The notes under the pieces: generated by a model
Seen by the model: only the letters and a program-made list of their open reading frames with translations
The model's database searches: none
Told to the model about the DNA's origin: nothing
Assembly (NCBI GenBank): GCA_016180425.1
Contig: JACPBF010000006.1
Span: 1 to 64,000, forward strand
DNA from: Elusimicrobiota bacterium
GTDB lineage: Bacteria > Elusimicrobiota > Elusimicrobia > 2-02-FULL-39-32
DNA: 64,000 bases
Reading direction: 5' to 3'
Made by a program: the position numbers and the translations under genes
Shown: positions 1 to 9,300 of the stretch, piece after piece
Numbering within the stretch: position 1 is the first letter of the stretch
How the letters are laid out: every line of letters begins with the position of its first letter

Positions 1-702
1 TGAAAGAATAATCTTTTCTGTGCGATTTGGCTTATAGCTAGTCTGAATAACTTTGTTGATATGGATAACTTCCTGTACAACTACATTAAGAGCTGATCTC
101 TGTTGTTTAAGTCCGCTAAGTTGACTACTGGTTTGTTTGAGTTGGTTTAATTGATCCTCATTTTCTTTCAGATGATTTAGCCTTATTCCTGCAACAATGG
201 AGAGAGAACCAATAAATGAACTAAGGAGGGTAAACCCTAGATGGTTAGTAGGGCTCCCTGACAAAAGAAAATCTATCCCAAATGGAGCTCCAATCATGGC
301 TGCGACCATCGCGCCCCAGATCAGCAGAATCCCTATGGCTTGTCCTAAAGTCTGTTCCCTGTGGCTCTTAAAGAACTGTACAGGATTAAAGGTATCTAAG
401 AACTCTCTATAAGGAGCAACAAAAAGTTCTTTCATCGCATCCGATATGACCTCTGCGCCCCCATGGGGTATAGAATCTTTCAGTAGAATCCTCCTTGCTT
501 CCCTTGAATTCCCTATCAAGTTACTTCTTTCTCTCATATTGTGATTTTCAGCAGATTTTTCTTCTACAAAGGAAAGGTAACCTCTCTGGTAAGTAAAAGC
601 ATAAGGAGGCAGGATGATAGAACAAAGCAGAGCGCCTGCCACAACTAAGGCAGTGCTTTTCTTAAAGAATTGGTTTTTCTGTTTATGAGTGTATTCAATC
701 AT
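1..702 (-). CDS. Partial secreted/membrane protein with PPYA-type signal peptide (3' end outside window)
   Basis: The frame is open from an ATG at 702 to the window edge, giving 234 codons without a stop, so this is the N-terminal part of a longer protein. Residues 1-35 form a signal peptide or signal anchor (KKSTALVVAGALLCSIILPPYA). Two further hydrophobic segments follow at about residues 125-150 and 160-180 (QAIGILLIWGAMVAAMIG; LLSSFIGSLSIVAGI), and then a Gln/Leu/Asn-rich helical stretch that looks like a coiled coil. The signal peptide ends in the same PPYA pattern as the 5,061-residue protein at 20412-35597, and both genes have the same 25-bp box in their upstream region. I infer that the two are co-regulated and perhaps related envelope proteins. 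I do not recognise a domain and cannot say what the full protein does. Confidence 0.72.
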   Translation of the reverse strand, partial: MIEYTHKQKNQFFKKSTALVVAGALLCSIILPPYAFTYQRGYLSFVEEKSAENHNMRERSNLIGNSREARRILLKDSIPHGGAEVISDAMKELFVAPYREFLDTFNPVQFFKSHREQTLGQAIGILLIWGAMVAAMIGAPFGIDFLLSGSPTNHLGFTLLSSFIGSLSIVAGIRLNHLKENEDQLNQLKQTSSQLSGLKQQRSALNVVVQEVIHINKVIQTSYKPNRTEKIILS

Positions 703-761
703 ACTTTTAAGCACGCATAATGCGTACCCTAAGTATAAAGAATTTAGTTCATGCTGTCTTC

Positions 762-786
762 AACTTTTTGTAAATTTTTTGTGACA
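762..786. promoter_or_regulatory. Conserved 25-bp box, copy 1 (TGTAA-type direct repeats 11 bp apart)
   Basis: The box starts AACTTTTTGTAA and contains TGTAAA (769-774) and TGTGAC (780-785) exactly 11 bp apart. The same 25-bp sequence, with 2-3 mismatches, occurs at 35637-35661 and 53741-53765. All three copies are in intergenic regions between divergent genes and in the same orientation on the + strand. Direct repeats with 11-bp period are the usual binding pattern of OmpR/PhoB-family regulators, one of which is encoded at 35680. The regulator assignment is inference. Confidence 0.5.
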
Positions 787-818
787 AAAATGAAAAGTTT
801 CATGAAAAAATCAACACA

Positions 819-883
819 CAAAAAATCAACAAAAAATAACAACGCTGATGATTCCAGTTCTGATGATTTCAGTTGATTTTTTG
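819..883. repeat. Tandem 15-bp repeats inside an inverted repeat upstream of the ATPase/STAS pair
   Basis: CTGATGATTCCAGTT (845-859) is followed directly by CTGATGATTTCAGTT (860-874), one mismatch in 15. They lie within a 12-bp perfect inverted repeat, CAAAAAATCAAC (819-830) and GTTGATTTTTTG (872-883). This ends 28 bp before the start codon at 911. Position and symmetry suggest an operator or a structured leader; no regulator is identified. Confidence 0.4.
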
Positions 884-910
884 GTATGGTTGGGATATGA
901 TCTATAAATT

Positions 911-1483
911 ATGGAGCTTCTTACATCAGGCATAGAAAAAGCTTTTCATTGGATGGAGTTGCAAAATGGTGAAGGTTTTTTAAATTCTGAGGAACATTGT
1001 CCAACCCGGGATATTTTCCAGATAAGGCTGGATCGTATGTCTAAAGAAATGGAAAATTTTTCTGCAATTCGCCAAAAGTATTCTCTCTTAACTGCTATTA
1101 CAGGAGAGCTTGGCAATAATTCCTTTGATCACAATCTCGGGAACTGGAGGGATGAAAAAGGAATTTACTTTATCAATAATTTCTCTGAAAGGTTTATCCT
1201 AGTTGCTGATCGCGGGCAAGGGGTTCTAACAACACTGAAGGGGGTGAGGCCTAAGCTCAAAACGGAAAGCGAAGCTATTCGACTTGCCTTTACAGAGAGA
1301 ATCTCTGGCCGCGCTCCAGAACAGAGGGGAAATGGACTAAAATTTGTAGAAAAAGTGGTGCGAGAAAATAATTGGAAAATTCATTTTTATTCTGGAAATA
1401 GCATGTTTATTATCAATGATGGACTAGTGGAGGGAGATAAGAAAAAAAATTTGAAGGGAGTGCTTGCGGTTATTTATTTTTAA
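911..1483 (+). CDS. GHKL (histidine kinase-like) ATPase without phosphoacceptor domain
   Basis: This 190-residue protein carries the ATP-binding signatures of the GHKL superfamily: an N-box (ELGNNSFDHN, about residues 66-75), a G1-like box (ADRGQGV, about 98-104) and a G2-like box (RGNGLKFVEKV, about 138-148). There is no HisKA domain, sensor domain or membrane segment, so it is a cytoplasmic stand-alone ATPase like anti-sigma-factor kinases rather than a sensor kinase. The STAS-like gene starts 3 bp after its stop, so the two are almost certainly co-transcribed and act together. In SpoIIAB/RsbW-type systems such an ATPase phosphorylates or sequesters a partner; whether that applies here is unknown. 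The start is preceded by only a weak ribosome-binding site (GGGA, distant), so initiation is somewhat uncertain. Confidence 0.8.
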   Translation: MELLTSGIEKAFHWMELQNGEGFLNSEEHCPTRDIFQIRLDRMSKEMENFSAIRQKYSLLTAITGELGNNSFDHNLGNWRDEKGIYFINNFSERFILVADRGQGVLTTLKGVRPKLKTESEAIRLAFTERISGRAPEQRGNGLKFVEKVVRENNWKIHFYSGNSMFIINDGLVEGDKKKNLKGVLAVIYF

Positions 1484-1486
1484 TTT

Positions 1487-1750
1487 ATGAGAATAGAAAT
1501 AAAAAAATTTGGAGAACTACTTATTTCCCGTCCTGCGGGAAGAGATGCTTACCTAACCGCTAGAGCCTATATCCTTTCCAAAACCAAAGACAATTCAATT
1601 GTGCTTGATTTTGAAGGAGTAAAAGTATTGACCCCTTCCTGGGCAGATGAATTTATTTCTCCATTGATTAAAGACTATGGAGAGAGGACAACATTTGAGC
1701 ACACGGATAACCCATCAGTAAAAGCCACTTTAGAAATTCTTGGCTTCTAA
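1487..1750 (+). CDS. STAS-like protein (DUF4325 type)
   Basis: An 87-residue protein whose core VLDFEGVKVLTPSWADEFI (about residues 39-57) matches the DUF4325 STAS-like family, which has a beta-strand/helix fold related to anti-sigma-factor antagonists. It sits 3 bp downstream of a GHKL ATPase gene. This pairing, ATPase followed by DUF4325, is known in many bacteria, often in accessory regions; the target is not established. By analogy with the SpoIIAA/SpoIIAB switch, the ATPase may control the STAS protein. No serine equivalent to the SpoIIAA phosphosite can be assigned with confidence. The family call is recognition from sequence; the switch function is inference. Confidence 0.75.
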   Translation: MRIEIKKFGELLISRPAGRDAYLTARAYILSKTKDNSIVLDFEGVKVLTPSWADEFISPLIKDYGERTTFEHTDNPSVKATLEILGF

Positions 1751-1799
1751 AATCAAAAACTAAACAACGCTCTTGACGCGCTAGAGTCAGAAAGACAGC

Positions 1800-2014
1800 T
1801 TTAAACCCGTATTTTGCATTAGGCGTTAGGACTGAGACGAATGATGGCGAGACTTTTTCGACGAAAAAAGTGAGAGCGTAGCGTTGCCTACGGTCGAACT
1901 TTTTCGACGAAAAAAGTGAGAGCGTAGCGTTGCCTACGGTCGAACTTTTTGAGGACAAAAAAGTCCGCCATCATTCGTCGAATCCAACGTCCTAATGCAA
2001 AATACGGGTTTAAA
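1800..2014. repeat. Fold-back repeat element, family A copy 1 (with duplicated 46-bp core)
   Basis: The terminal arms TTTAAACCCGTATTTTGC + ATTAGG (from 1800) and CCTAATGC + AAAATACGGGTTTAAA (to 2014) are perfectly complementary over 24 bp. An inner pair, GACGAATGATGGCG near 1838 and CGCCATCATTCGTC near 1967, is perfect over 14 bp. Between them lies a 46-bp unit in tandem (1852-1897 and 1898-1943, then a partial third), itself containing ACTTTTT/AAAAAAGT hairpins. A second copy lies at 59014-59178. The right end of this copy supplies the TAA stop codon of the kinase gene at 2010. No coding sequence or transposase is present, so this is MITE-like or a structured intergenic element. Confidence 0.85.
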
Positions 2015-3749
2015 TCTTAACTTTAAATTCCGTGCCTTTGCCTAAAACGCTTTTTAAAGAAATAGAGGCTTTATGGGCTTCAATAATTCCATGGACAATG
2101 GCTAATCCTAAACCAGTGCCTTTAACTTTTGTGCTAAAAAGAGGTTCAAAAATTCGCTTTTGATCCTCTTCTTTAATGCCCATCCCTGTATCGCGCACAA
2201 ACACGCATACCTCCTGATTTCCTTCCAAAGAAGTTTCTATTTCCAGAGTACCTTCAGTAGGCATCGCTTCCACAGCGTTGTTAATTAAATTAATAAAAAC
2301 CTGGCGCATTCTTTCTTGATCCACAAAAACAGCCGGCAAACTTTGAGCAAATTTTGTCTTTAAATTTACATGCGCGGGAATAGAGACCACGGTAAAGACA
2401 GAATCTAAAATAGTTTGAATGGAAATGGGTGCTGGATTCATTCTCATGACTCTGGAAAATTCCAGAAGATCATTGGAAATCTTTACAGTAGCATTAATCT
2501 CATTGTCCACTATGTCCATCATCTTTTGAACCTGTTCATTGTCTTTTGGCAACGGATTCTTTTTTAAACAAGAACGCACGTAATAAATCGCGTTCTTAAT
2601 GGCTGCTAAAGGATTTCTTAATTCATGCCCAACACCAGAAGCAAGCTGGCCAATGGCTGCCAAGCGCTCTGTGCGCACTAGTTTATCTTGAGCCTCTTTT
2701 AGCTGGGCCATCATGGCGTTAAAAGTATAGGCTAGAAAACCAATTTCATCTTTGGAATCAATTTCCACTCTAGTTTCAGATTCTCCTTTGGCAATGCGGT
2801 CTATCACATCTCTTAAATGTTTTAAAGGAGAAATTAATTTTTGGCTAAAAATATAGGAAAGAGCGATCGCTAACAACAAGGCAAAAAAACCTAAAAGCAT
2901 AATATATTTTTGCGTCCGCTTTTGTAGAAGGATCACTTTTTCTTTGGATAAAAGAATGGCTAAATAAAGATCCCCCACATCTGGTTTTAATTTGGCAAAA
3001 GTGCCCACATAAGTGGAATTCTTCAAGAAAAGTTCTGGAAAAACTTTCTCTTTGTTTTGCAGCAAGTCCCAATCTTTATCACTTAAACTTCTTATGACTG
3101 AAACTAAAGAATTTTTATTTTCTAAAGTGGAGGCATAAATCTCTTTTTTTGAGAAGATAAGGAACTCGCCGTCAATCACAGATTGCAGCTCTTTAAAAAA
3201 ATTGTCATCCAAATAAAAACCCATAAGGATCATGGCTGGAAGGGTTCCCCCCACATCTCCAGGCAAAATAGTCGCAATTTGAATGGAAAGACCTTGGATT
3301 CTTTTTTCTATGCCAACTGTGGAAAGAGATCTTTTCTCCCCATAATTTAAAAGGATCTTTTGAATAAAATGAGAGTCCAGCCTGCTCAATCCTATTTCCC
3401 CTTGATTTTCACTATAAATTACTCTTCCAAAACCATCCAATACCTCCACAATATCTAAATTTAATCCTTTTTTAATGGACTGGCTGACATTGGCAAGAAT
3501 CGTTCTATTCCCATTGCGCACAGCTAAAGGAAGCACTGGGTTGCTGATCGCAAGAAATCCATAAGAAAAAATAGGATCAATTTTATTTTGCACTAAATTG
3601 TTAGTTTGGGTAAGAATTTTAAGCGCGTTATTTTCTAACTCTGACTGAAGGAGACGGGAGGTGATGCGAGTGGTCATAAATGTAACCACTAATAAAGGCA
3701 AAACAACACAAAAGGCGACTAAAAGAACCAGTTTAACCTTAAGCGACAT
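2010..3749 (-). CDS. Membrane sensor histidine kinase (periplasmic sensor-HAMP-HisKA-HATPase)
   Basis: A 579-residue sensor kinase. A membrane segment at about residues 7-27 and a second at about 280-300 (LLGFFALLLAIALSYIF) flank a roughly 250-residue extracytoplasmic sensor region of Cache-like size. HAMP follows at about 300-355. The phosphoacceptor histidine is in GVGHELRNPLAAI, near residue 374. The ATPase domain has an N-box (FINLINNAVEAMP), G1 (VRDTGMGI) and G2 (GTGLGLAIVHG). It starts 10 bp after the small sorting-domain gene (3760) and may be transcribed with the envelope genes upstream. No dedicated response regulator is adjacent; the NtrC-type regulator at 11767 is the nearest on the same strand. 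The stop codon lies in the arm of the fold-back repeat, so the extreme C-terminus may have been altered by its insertion. Confidence 0.93.
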   Translation of the reverse strand: MSLKVKLVLLVAFCVVLPLLVVTFMTTRITSRLLQSELENNALKILTQTNNLVQNKIDPIFSYGFLAISNPVLPLAVRNGNRTILANVSQSIKKGLNLDIVEVLDGFGRVIYSENQGEIGLSRLDSHFIQKILLNYGEKRSLSTVGIEKRIQGLSIQIATILPGDVGGTLPAMILMGFYLDDNFFKELQSVIDGEFLIFSKKEIYASTLENKNSLVSVIRSLSDKDWDLLQNKEKVFPELFLKNSTYVGTFAKLKPDVGDLYLAILLSKEKVILLQKRTQKYIMLLGFFALLLAIALSYIFSQKLISPLKHLRDVIDRIAKGESETRVEIDSKDEIGFLAYTFNAMMAQLKEAQDKLVRTERLAAIGQLASGVGHELRNPLAAIKNAIYYVRSCLKKNPLPKDNEQVQKMMDIVDNEINATVKISNDLLEFSRVMRMNPAPISIQTILDSVFTVVSIPAHVNLKTKFAQSLPAVFVDQERMRQVFINLINNAVEAMPTEGTLEIETSLEGNQEVCVFVRDTGMGIKEEDQKRIFEPLFSTKVKGTGLGLAIVHGIIEAHKASISLKSVLGKGTEFKVKI

Positions 3750-3759
3750 TATGGTTGAA

Positions 3760-4167
3760 TTATCGGGTTACAATCAGTTTTCCGGTTTTTTTAGCGGTGA
3801 GGCTTTCAATCACATAAAGATACACATCTGAGGCAAGCTCTTCTCCATGATCATTTTTAACATCCCAAACTAATGCGCTGGAACCGCTGGTAATAGAAAA
3901 ATTAATTTTTCTTACCTGTTCCCCTTGAGAGCTATAAATTCTAATGCTGCCTTGGTCAGGCAGATTAGTAAAAGTGATATTCTTATGTCCCGAACCTGTC
4001 TTAAAAGGAACCGGATAAGCAAATGCGCTGGAAACATCTGTTTCAGTTCCTGCAAAAAGACTATGAACACTAGATAAAGAAAGGAAGAGTAGTAATATAA
4101 ATAAAACGTAAAAACAATCTCTTGAAAAAAAATGTTTTATTTTTTTTAACTTAAATAATTCATTCAT
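3760..4167 (-). CDS. Small secreted protein consisting almost only of a C-terminal sorting-type (FlgD-Ig-like) domain
   Basis: The 135-residue product has an N-terminal signal peptide (about residues 1-40; FYVLFILLLFLSLSSVHSLFAG) followed by one domain of about 90 residues. That domain is closely similar to the last 90 residues of the 1,220-codon surface protein at 6317: both share AYPVPFK, GHKNITFTNLP, ASDVYLYV, and a KKTGKL[IV]V.R end. This is the FlgD-Ig-like/type IX sorting-domain-like fold found at the C-termini of secreted cargo. Here there is no passenger. A ribosome-binding site (TAGGAAAAA) precedes the start. It may be a remnant of a larger cargo gene, or a real partner occupying the sorting machinery. 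The domain relation is seen directly; the secretion route is inference. Confidence 0.8.
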   Translation of the reverse strand: MNELFKLKKIKHFFSRDCFYVLFILLLFLSLSSVHSLFAGTETDVSSAFAYPVPFKTGSGHKNITFTNLPDQGSIRIYSSQGEQVRKINFSITSGSSALVWDVKNDHGEELASDVYLYVIESLTAKKTGKLIVTR

Positions 4168-4232
4168 GAATATTTTTTCCTAAAATTTATGAACATTTTA
4201 TGAAATCGTTTGCACCTTAAATATAAAAACAA

Positions 4233-4263
4233 ATAAATCATTCATTTTAAAAGAATGATTTAT
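4233..4263 (-). terminator. AT-rich hairpin downstream of the PorV-TPR gene
   Basis: ATAAATCATTC (4233-4243) and GAATGATTTAT (4253-4263) form an 11-bp perfect stem with a 9-base loop. On the minus strand it is followed by a T-rich tract (TTGTTTTTATA). It lies between the stop at 4305 and the start at 4167. It looks like a weak intrinsic terminator or attenuator; the stem is AT-only apart from a few pairs. Confidence 0.45.
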
Positions 4264-4304
4264 GTCTTTATGGTACTAGAGAAAAAGATTTTTGTCTAGG
4301 GCAA

Positions 4305-6311
4305 TTACTGTCCTATTCTTTGTAAACCTCTTTTCGCCTCTTCATTGTTTGAATCTAATTCTATGGATCTTTGCCAAACAGTTTTTGCTTTCTTCTTGTC
4401 TCCGCTTAAAAAGGCTTCTAAACCTTCTTTATATAAATTCTGGCTCAACACTTTTCTTTGCAGTTCCCAACGTCTTTGCACTGTTTCTAAACTGCCTCTA
4501 GCTTCGCTGGATCTGGCATTATGTGTTAAAGCTGCTTTTAAATTTTTAACTGCTGTTTCCCATTCACCTTTTGCCGCATTATCCTGTCCCCGGCTTAAAA
4601 ATTGCCTGTAGAGAATGTCGTGGGAGGAGGTTAAATATCTTTTGGCTTCCCCATTCTCTGCATCAATCTCCAGCACCTGATTAAAGAGGTTAATCGCTTC
4701 ATCATATTGTTCTTTTTTATAAGATACCAAACCCTCCTGAAAAATTTTAGCAGATTCTTCTTTTTGCGCAACAATTTGTTCTTGTCTTTTTCTGGCTTCC
4801 AAAATCTCTATGGATTTTGCAAGTTGAGCTCTAGCTTCTTCATGGTCAGGCTTAATCACAATCACTTTCTCAAAAGCGTCTTTTGCAGTCTCATAGTCTT
4901 CCGCGGCAAAAGCAGCTAATCCTTCCCTATAAAAATTCTCCACAAAAGATTGGAATTGAGTTTCAATCTGCTTTAAATAACCAAGAGCCGCGGCATGATC
5001 TGGCTGCAAGCCCACCACAGCCTGAAAATCCGCCCGGGCATTGATCAAATTGCCTTCTTCAAAAAATCTTTCACCACGGCTAAATAGAGCATTGATCTGA
5101 ATCAATAATTTTTCTTTCTTGTCGCTTTCTTCTAACTCTCTAAAACTCCTTTGGATTTGGGATAAAAGTTTTGTATTTTCATCCAGCCAAGGAGCCACAT
5201 GGTTAATTTGCATAGAGATCATGTAAGCATCCACTAAAAGCCCTTGAGCATAAAGAGTTTTAGCCTCATTTACTTTTTCCCTTAACTGAGAATCTGCTCG
5301 CGGGGTTTTGTAATTTTTTCCAAATCTATATTGCGCGGAAATTCTATGCGTGTCTCCCAAATCTCCAAAAGGAACAAACGCGTAATCTAGCGCGAACAAT
5401 GGATTTTCAAAACCAATGCCATAAGAGAACTCTTTTTCAAAATGTCTTGTGCCTTTATAGCCAGCGCGTATCGCTATCATCCTTAATAAACGATACTCAG
5501 CGCCAATGGCTGGATAAGGATCTAATCCTGGAACAAGCACACCATCTACCATGGTATTAATCGCGTCTCCCCAAAAAGAATAAGCCAACCCTAATCTTGT
5601 AACCCGGGGCAGCTGGCTAGTTTCACTGTCCATTTTTAATCCATTGGATAAATTCTGAATTGCGCCGGCTACTTTTAAACCTTTAACTTTTTTAAATTCT
5701 ATGGGCATGACAAATCCAAAATCCACCGCAAAACCAAACGCAGAATCCCCGGCAAGACTCTTATTCAAAATTTTCAAAGTAGCGCCGCCTGAAACATTCT
5801 CAAATTTTAAATTGCCAAGATAAAAATTCCAAATCTTTGCCCAACTGCCGCTGAGTGAAATATCGCTGGCTGAAAGATCACCTGTAGGAGCTCCGCTGGC
5901 ACTATATCCAGGTATAGAACCATAAGTAAAATAATTAATGGCTCCGCCAAAGATACCTCTACTATCTGTGGGATGGATATAAACTAAAACATCCTGCCTT
6001 AAATCCAGCAGAAATTCATTATGCATGAACCCAACTTCTTTTTGGGACATTTTACTTAAGAAAGCAGGATTGTAGAATTGAGCAAAAGGGCTTGCTTCAC
6101 TGCCAAATTGGTTGCCGGCCATAGCCACGGCCCGACCGCCAACATCTACTTTTAGTTGATTGGAACTTGTTTTTCCAGGAGCGGAAAATAAAAGATGAGC
6201 GCTATTGACTGACAATAAACAGGCAACAAGAAAAACAGCAATAATATTCCGAAACACTATGTTTTTTCCCCAACCCCTCAAGAATATTTTAAATTTTTTA
6301 TGTTGTACCAT
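4305..6311 (-). CDS. PorV/PorQ-like outer-membrane barrel fused to C-terminal TPR repeats
   Basis: A 668-residue protein. Residues 1-44 are a signal peptide (IIAVFLVACLLSVNSAHLLFSA). The region of about 45-345 has the hallmarks of PorV/UPF0164-type barrels: GGRAVAMAGN, FYNPAFLSKM near the N-terminus, alternating amphipathic strands, and a strand-rich end (DTHRISAQYRFG). From about residue 355 to the end come repeated TPR units (YEEAINLFNQVLEIDAENGEAKRYL-type). PorV proteins shuttle type IX secretion cargo carrying a C-terminal sorting domain; two proteins with such a domain flank this gene. The start lies 5 bp from the stop of the large surface protein, with AGGTAAAGAAA as ribosome-binding site, so the two are translated from one message. 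A TPR fusion is not part of ordinary PorV and may anchor peptidoglycan or partners. Confidence 0.83.
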   Translation of the reverse strand: MVQHKKFKIFLRGWGKNIVFRNIIAVFLVACLLSVNSAHLLFSAPGKTSSNQLKVDVGGRAVAMAGNQFGSEASPFAQFYNPAFLSKMSQKEVGFMHNEFLLDLRQDVLVYIHPTDSRGIFGGAINYFTYGSIPGYSASGAPTGDLSASDISLSGSWAKIWNFYLGNLKFENVSGGATLKILNKSLAGDSAFGFAVDFGFVMPIEFKKVKGLKVAGAIQNLSNGLKMDSETSQLPRVTRLGLAYSFWGDAINTMVDGVLVPGLDPYPAIGAEYRLLRMIAIRAGYKGTRHFEKEFSYGIGFENPLFALDYAFVPFGDLGDTHRISAQYRFGKNYKTPRADSQLREKVNEAKTLYAQGLLVDAYMISMQINHVAPWLDENTKLLSQIQRSFRELEESDKKEKLLIQINALFSRGERFFEEGNLINARADFQAVVGLQPDHAAALGYLKQIETQFQSFVENFYREGLAAFAAEDYETAKDAFEKVIVIKPDHEEARAQLAKSIEILEARKRQEQIVAQKEESAKIFQEGLVSYKKEQYDEAINLFNQVLEIDAENGEAKRYLTSSHDILYRQFLSRGQDNAAKGEWETAVKNLKAALTHNARSSEARGSLETVQRRWELQRKVLSQNLYKEGLEAFLSGDKKKAKTVWQRSIELDSNNEEAKRGLQRIGQ

Positions 6312-6316
6312 TTTCT

Positions 6317-9300
6317 TTACCTAATTACCACTAATTTTCCTGTTTTTTTCTTGCTGCCGCTTTCAACCACATAAAGATAAACATCTGAGGCGCAATCTTC
6401 TCCATCGCTGTTTTTTACATTCCAGTTTAATGTGCTTTCTCCAGACGTAGCGCTAAAACTTATGTCTCGCACCAACTCTCCTGCTGCGGTGAATATTCTA
6501 ATTTTGCCATCGCTGGGCAAATTAGTGAATGTAATATTTTTGTGACCATTGCCTGGTTTAAAAGGCACAGGATAAGCATAAACTCCAGAGACATCATTAT
6601 CCGGCGCTCCTAACAAAGCATATGCGCTAAAATGATTAACTTTAAATGTAACTCTCTTCGCGCTTGTATCAATCGTGCTACTAGGCACTTTCTGCCAAAC
6701 ATTATTTGTCTCATCCAAATAATATGCCTCTAAGGTTTTTGCTCTTACCTTTGGACTTGTTTCATCTATAAATCCATCGTTATCCGCATCCGCATAGGGC
6801 ATTTTAATCGTTACTGGCTTATTAAAATTAGAGGTTAACTGCTTTCCATCTTTTTTAAGCGCAATAAACTCGCGAATCGTTACAGATTGAGCAAAATTTC
6901 CTTTGATTCCTTTTATTTTGTCCGTGGCTGTGTCCAAAGCATTCGCAGAAACAAACATAAGAGCATAATAAGGTGAGGAAGGCGCTCCTCTTTTCTTAAT
7001 AAAGTTCTCATGTAATGGCGGAGCGCCGCTGGTTACACCTTTTGTATTCACATGGCTAAAAGAAACCTTCTCATTGACTGTATTAGGTTCTATAATATAT
7101 TCTAAACCGCCTGTTCCCTTACCTGTAAAACTTTCTGATGGATCAGTGAGTGTCTTAAACTTCATTTTCGTTTCCGCATTCAACGCATTCTCACCTAAAT
7201 CCTGGATCCCGGTCTTTAATGTCAGCTCATAGACCCATCCGCCATTTAAATTGGATGCAGGTGTGATTGTCATGGATGTGCTTGCAGAAGAAATTATTAT
7301 TCCTATGGTTGTGTCCACATCGCTTCCCGCGCTGTTTTTTACTGCCTTTAATACCACATTGTCTGGAGTGGTAAACGTGTTTTGTTTCATATCATCATCA
7401 AATGTAACTGTAATCGTAGGTAATACGTCAATTTCCCCATAATAGGTTCCATCCGTCTCCGTATTAGCTGCAGGAGCTGTTACGGTTGCTTTCGGCTTTG
7501 TGCCATCTACTTCATAAACAAATGTAAAGGTAGAAACAGACCCCCAGTTCCCCGCAGTATCTTTTGCTCTGACCTTAAAATAAAATGTTTCGTTTGTACG
7601 ATCTGCATTTGGAAAGTAAACCGCAGTATTGGTTGTTAGAACAGTTGTACCCACCGCATCATCTTTATAAGTAGTGCCAGTGGATAATAGATATGCAAAT
7701 CCGGTCGCAGACGATTCTAAACTACTGTCTGAAACTGTAGAGTTAAATATAAAATATGGGTCACGCCTCTTACTTTTTACATTATCTTTAATGGAAGTTT
7801 CATCCGTAGCGGAAAATTGCGCTCTTACGCTAGTCATGTTTGGATTAGTCGTGTCAATCTTTACTTCAAAAGAGGTTGCATCTCCTAATGTGTTATGTTC
7901 TGGATTAGCGCCTCCTCCTAAACCATCATCATAACCAAACCCATCCCCCAATGAAGCAAAATACCAAGAACCGGATTTTGTCGCAGTTACCTCAACAATT
8001 GTATCATTAGTAGAAAAATGTTGAATGTACCCTCCAGCTGAAGTTGTAATACTATTTTTGTCATTAGCCCCTGCGGTAAAAGTAGAATGAAAATGAGCAG
8101 AACCATCCACAGTGAAAGAAGTAGTTAGAACATTAATCCAAGTCCCAGCAGTTATCCCTTTTTCAGATCTAATTCGCGGTCCTGAAGGTATAACTCTATA
8201 GGAGGTAGCTGCAGAGGTAGCGGTTTCTACATCATATGCATTTCTAGCTTTAACTGTAAAATTATATACCACACCTCCTGCAAGATGCAGTAAAGTTATA
8301 CCTTTACCCTCATTCCACCAATAACTGCCAAAAGATCCCCAATAAGTAGATGCAGATGGAGATTCAAGGTTATCAAAATCACTCTCTCCGCTGGATGGTA
8401 GAGGAATATACTTATTATTGTGCCGATGATTTGGTAGATTTGGAACTGTAACTAAAATCGCATATTCAGTTCCCATAGGATTAGTCCCAGAACTGGTAAT
8501 GATTCTGCCTGTAGTTAAACCTCCAGTTCCAAGTGTTGGCGCAGGAGGTACTGCAGCTAACGTATAAGTTGAGGAACGAATCGTCACAGTTGAAGAATAG
8601 ATGTTCTCATGGTTACGTGCAATGGTATAAAAACTATAAGCGGTGTTGGTAGATAGACCTGTAATAGTAAGAGTGGTAAAGACAACTCCACCATTACTTA
8701 CTCCAAAAGAAGATGCGCTAGCTGTAAAATCAGAGCTGGTTGAAAGTGCAATAACAGTCCCAGATGGATTTCCATTACTGCTTAAATAAACTGAAAAACT
8801 AGTAATGTTTAAAGAAAAACCATTGACAGTTGGACTGGTAGCTCTGGTAACCGTAAAACTACTGGCCATAAAACCTGAATAAACATCTTTCTTTTGGTTA
8901 AAGGATCTGGCGCGGAAATAATAAGTTGTATTGGGAATAAGCCCGGAGATTGTAGGAGTAGCAACTTCCGTAGGATCGCCTGTGTCTGGATCAGAAATGT
9001 TAGTGATAGGACTAGAAGGTGTGGTTGTAGAAACAAGACCTACAGGAAAAGTAGATAGGGTAGAATAATTTATGTCATAAAAAGTCCCATGGGTACTATC
9101 AGCACTAGGATGGACCTGATTAAATCTTGTTTTAAGTCTTAAGATTACAGATGTGGTTAAGACAACAGGGTTCACCCATACAGGTCGAATTAAACCGGTC
9201 ATGGTTGTAATAAGAAGCGTCGGATCATTCACAGGAGCAACGCTGGGAGTAGCGACCCCTACATTATAAGTTGAACCATTTCCATTCAGAGCTACTAAAT

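Noticed and set aside
1852-1943. CRISPR-like tandem units
   Set aside because: The two 46-bp units are directly adjacent without spacers and lie within an inverted repeat.
1668-1958. Open frame of 96 codons on the minus strand inside and next to the fold-back repeat
   Set aside because: It reads through the repeat and its 46-bp unit; the same reading (FDRRQ, VSPSFVSVLTPN) appears at 59 kb from the second copy. It is a product of the repeat, not a gene.
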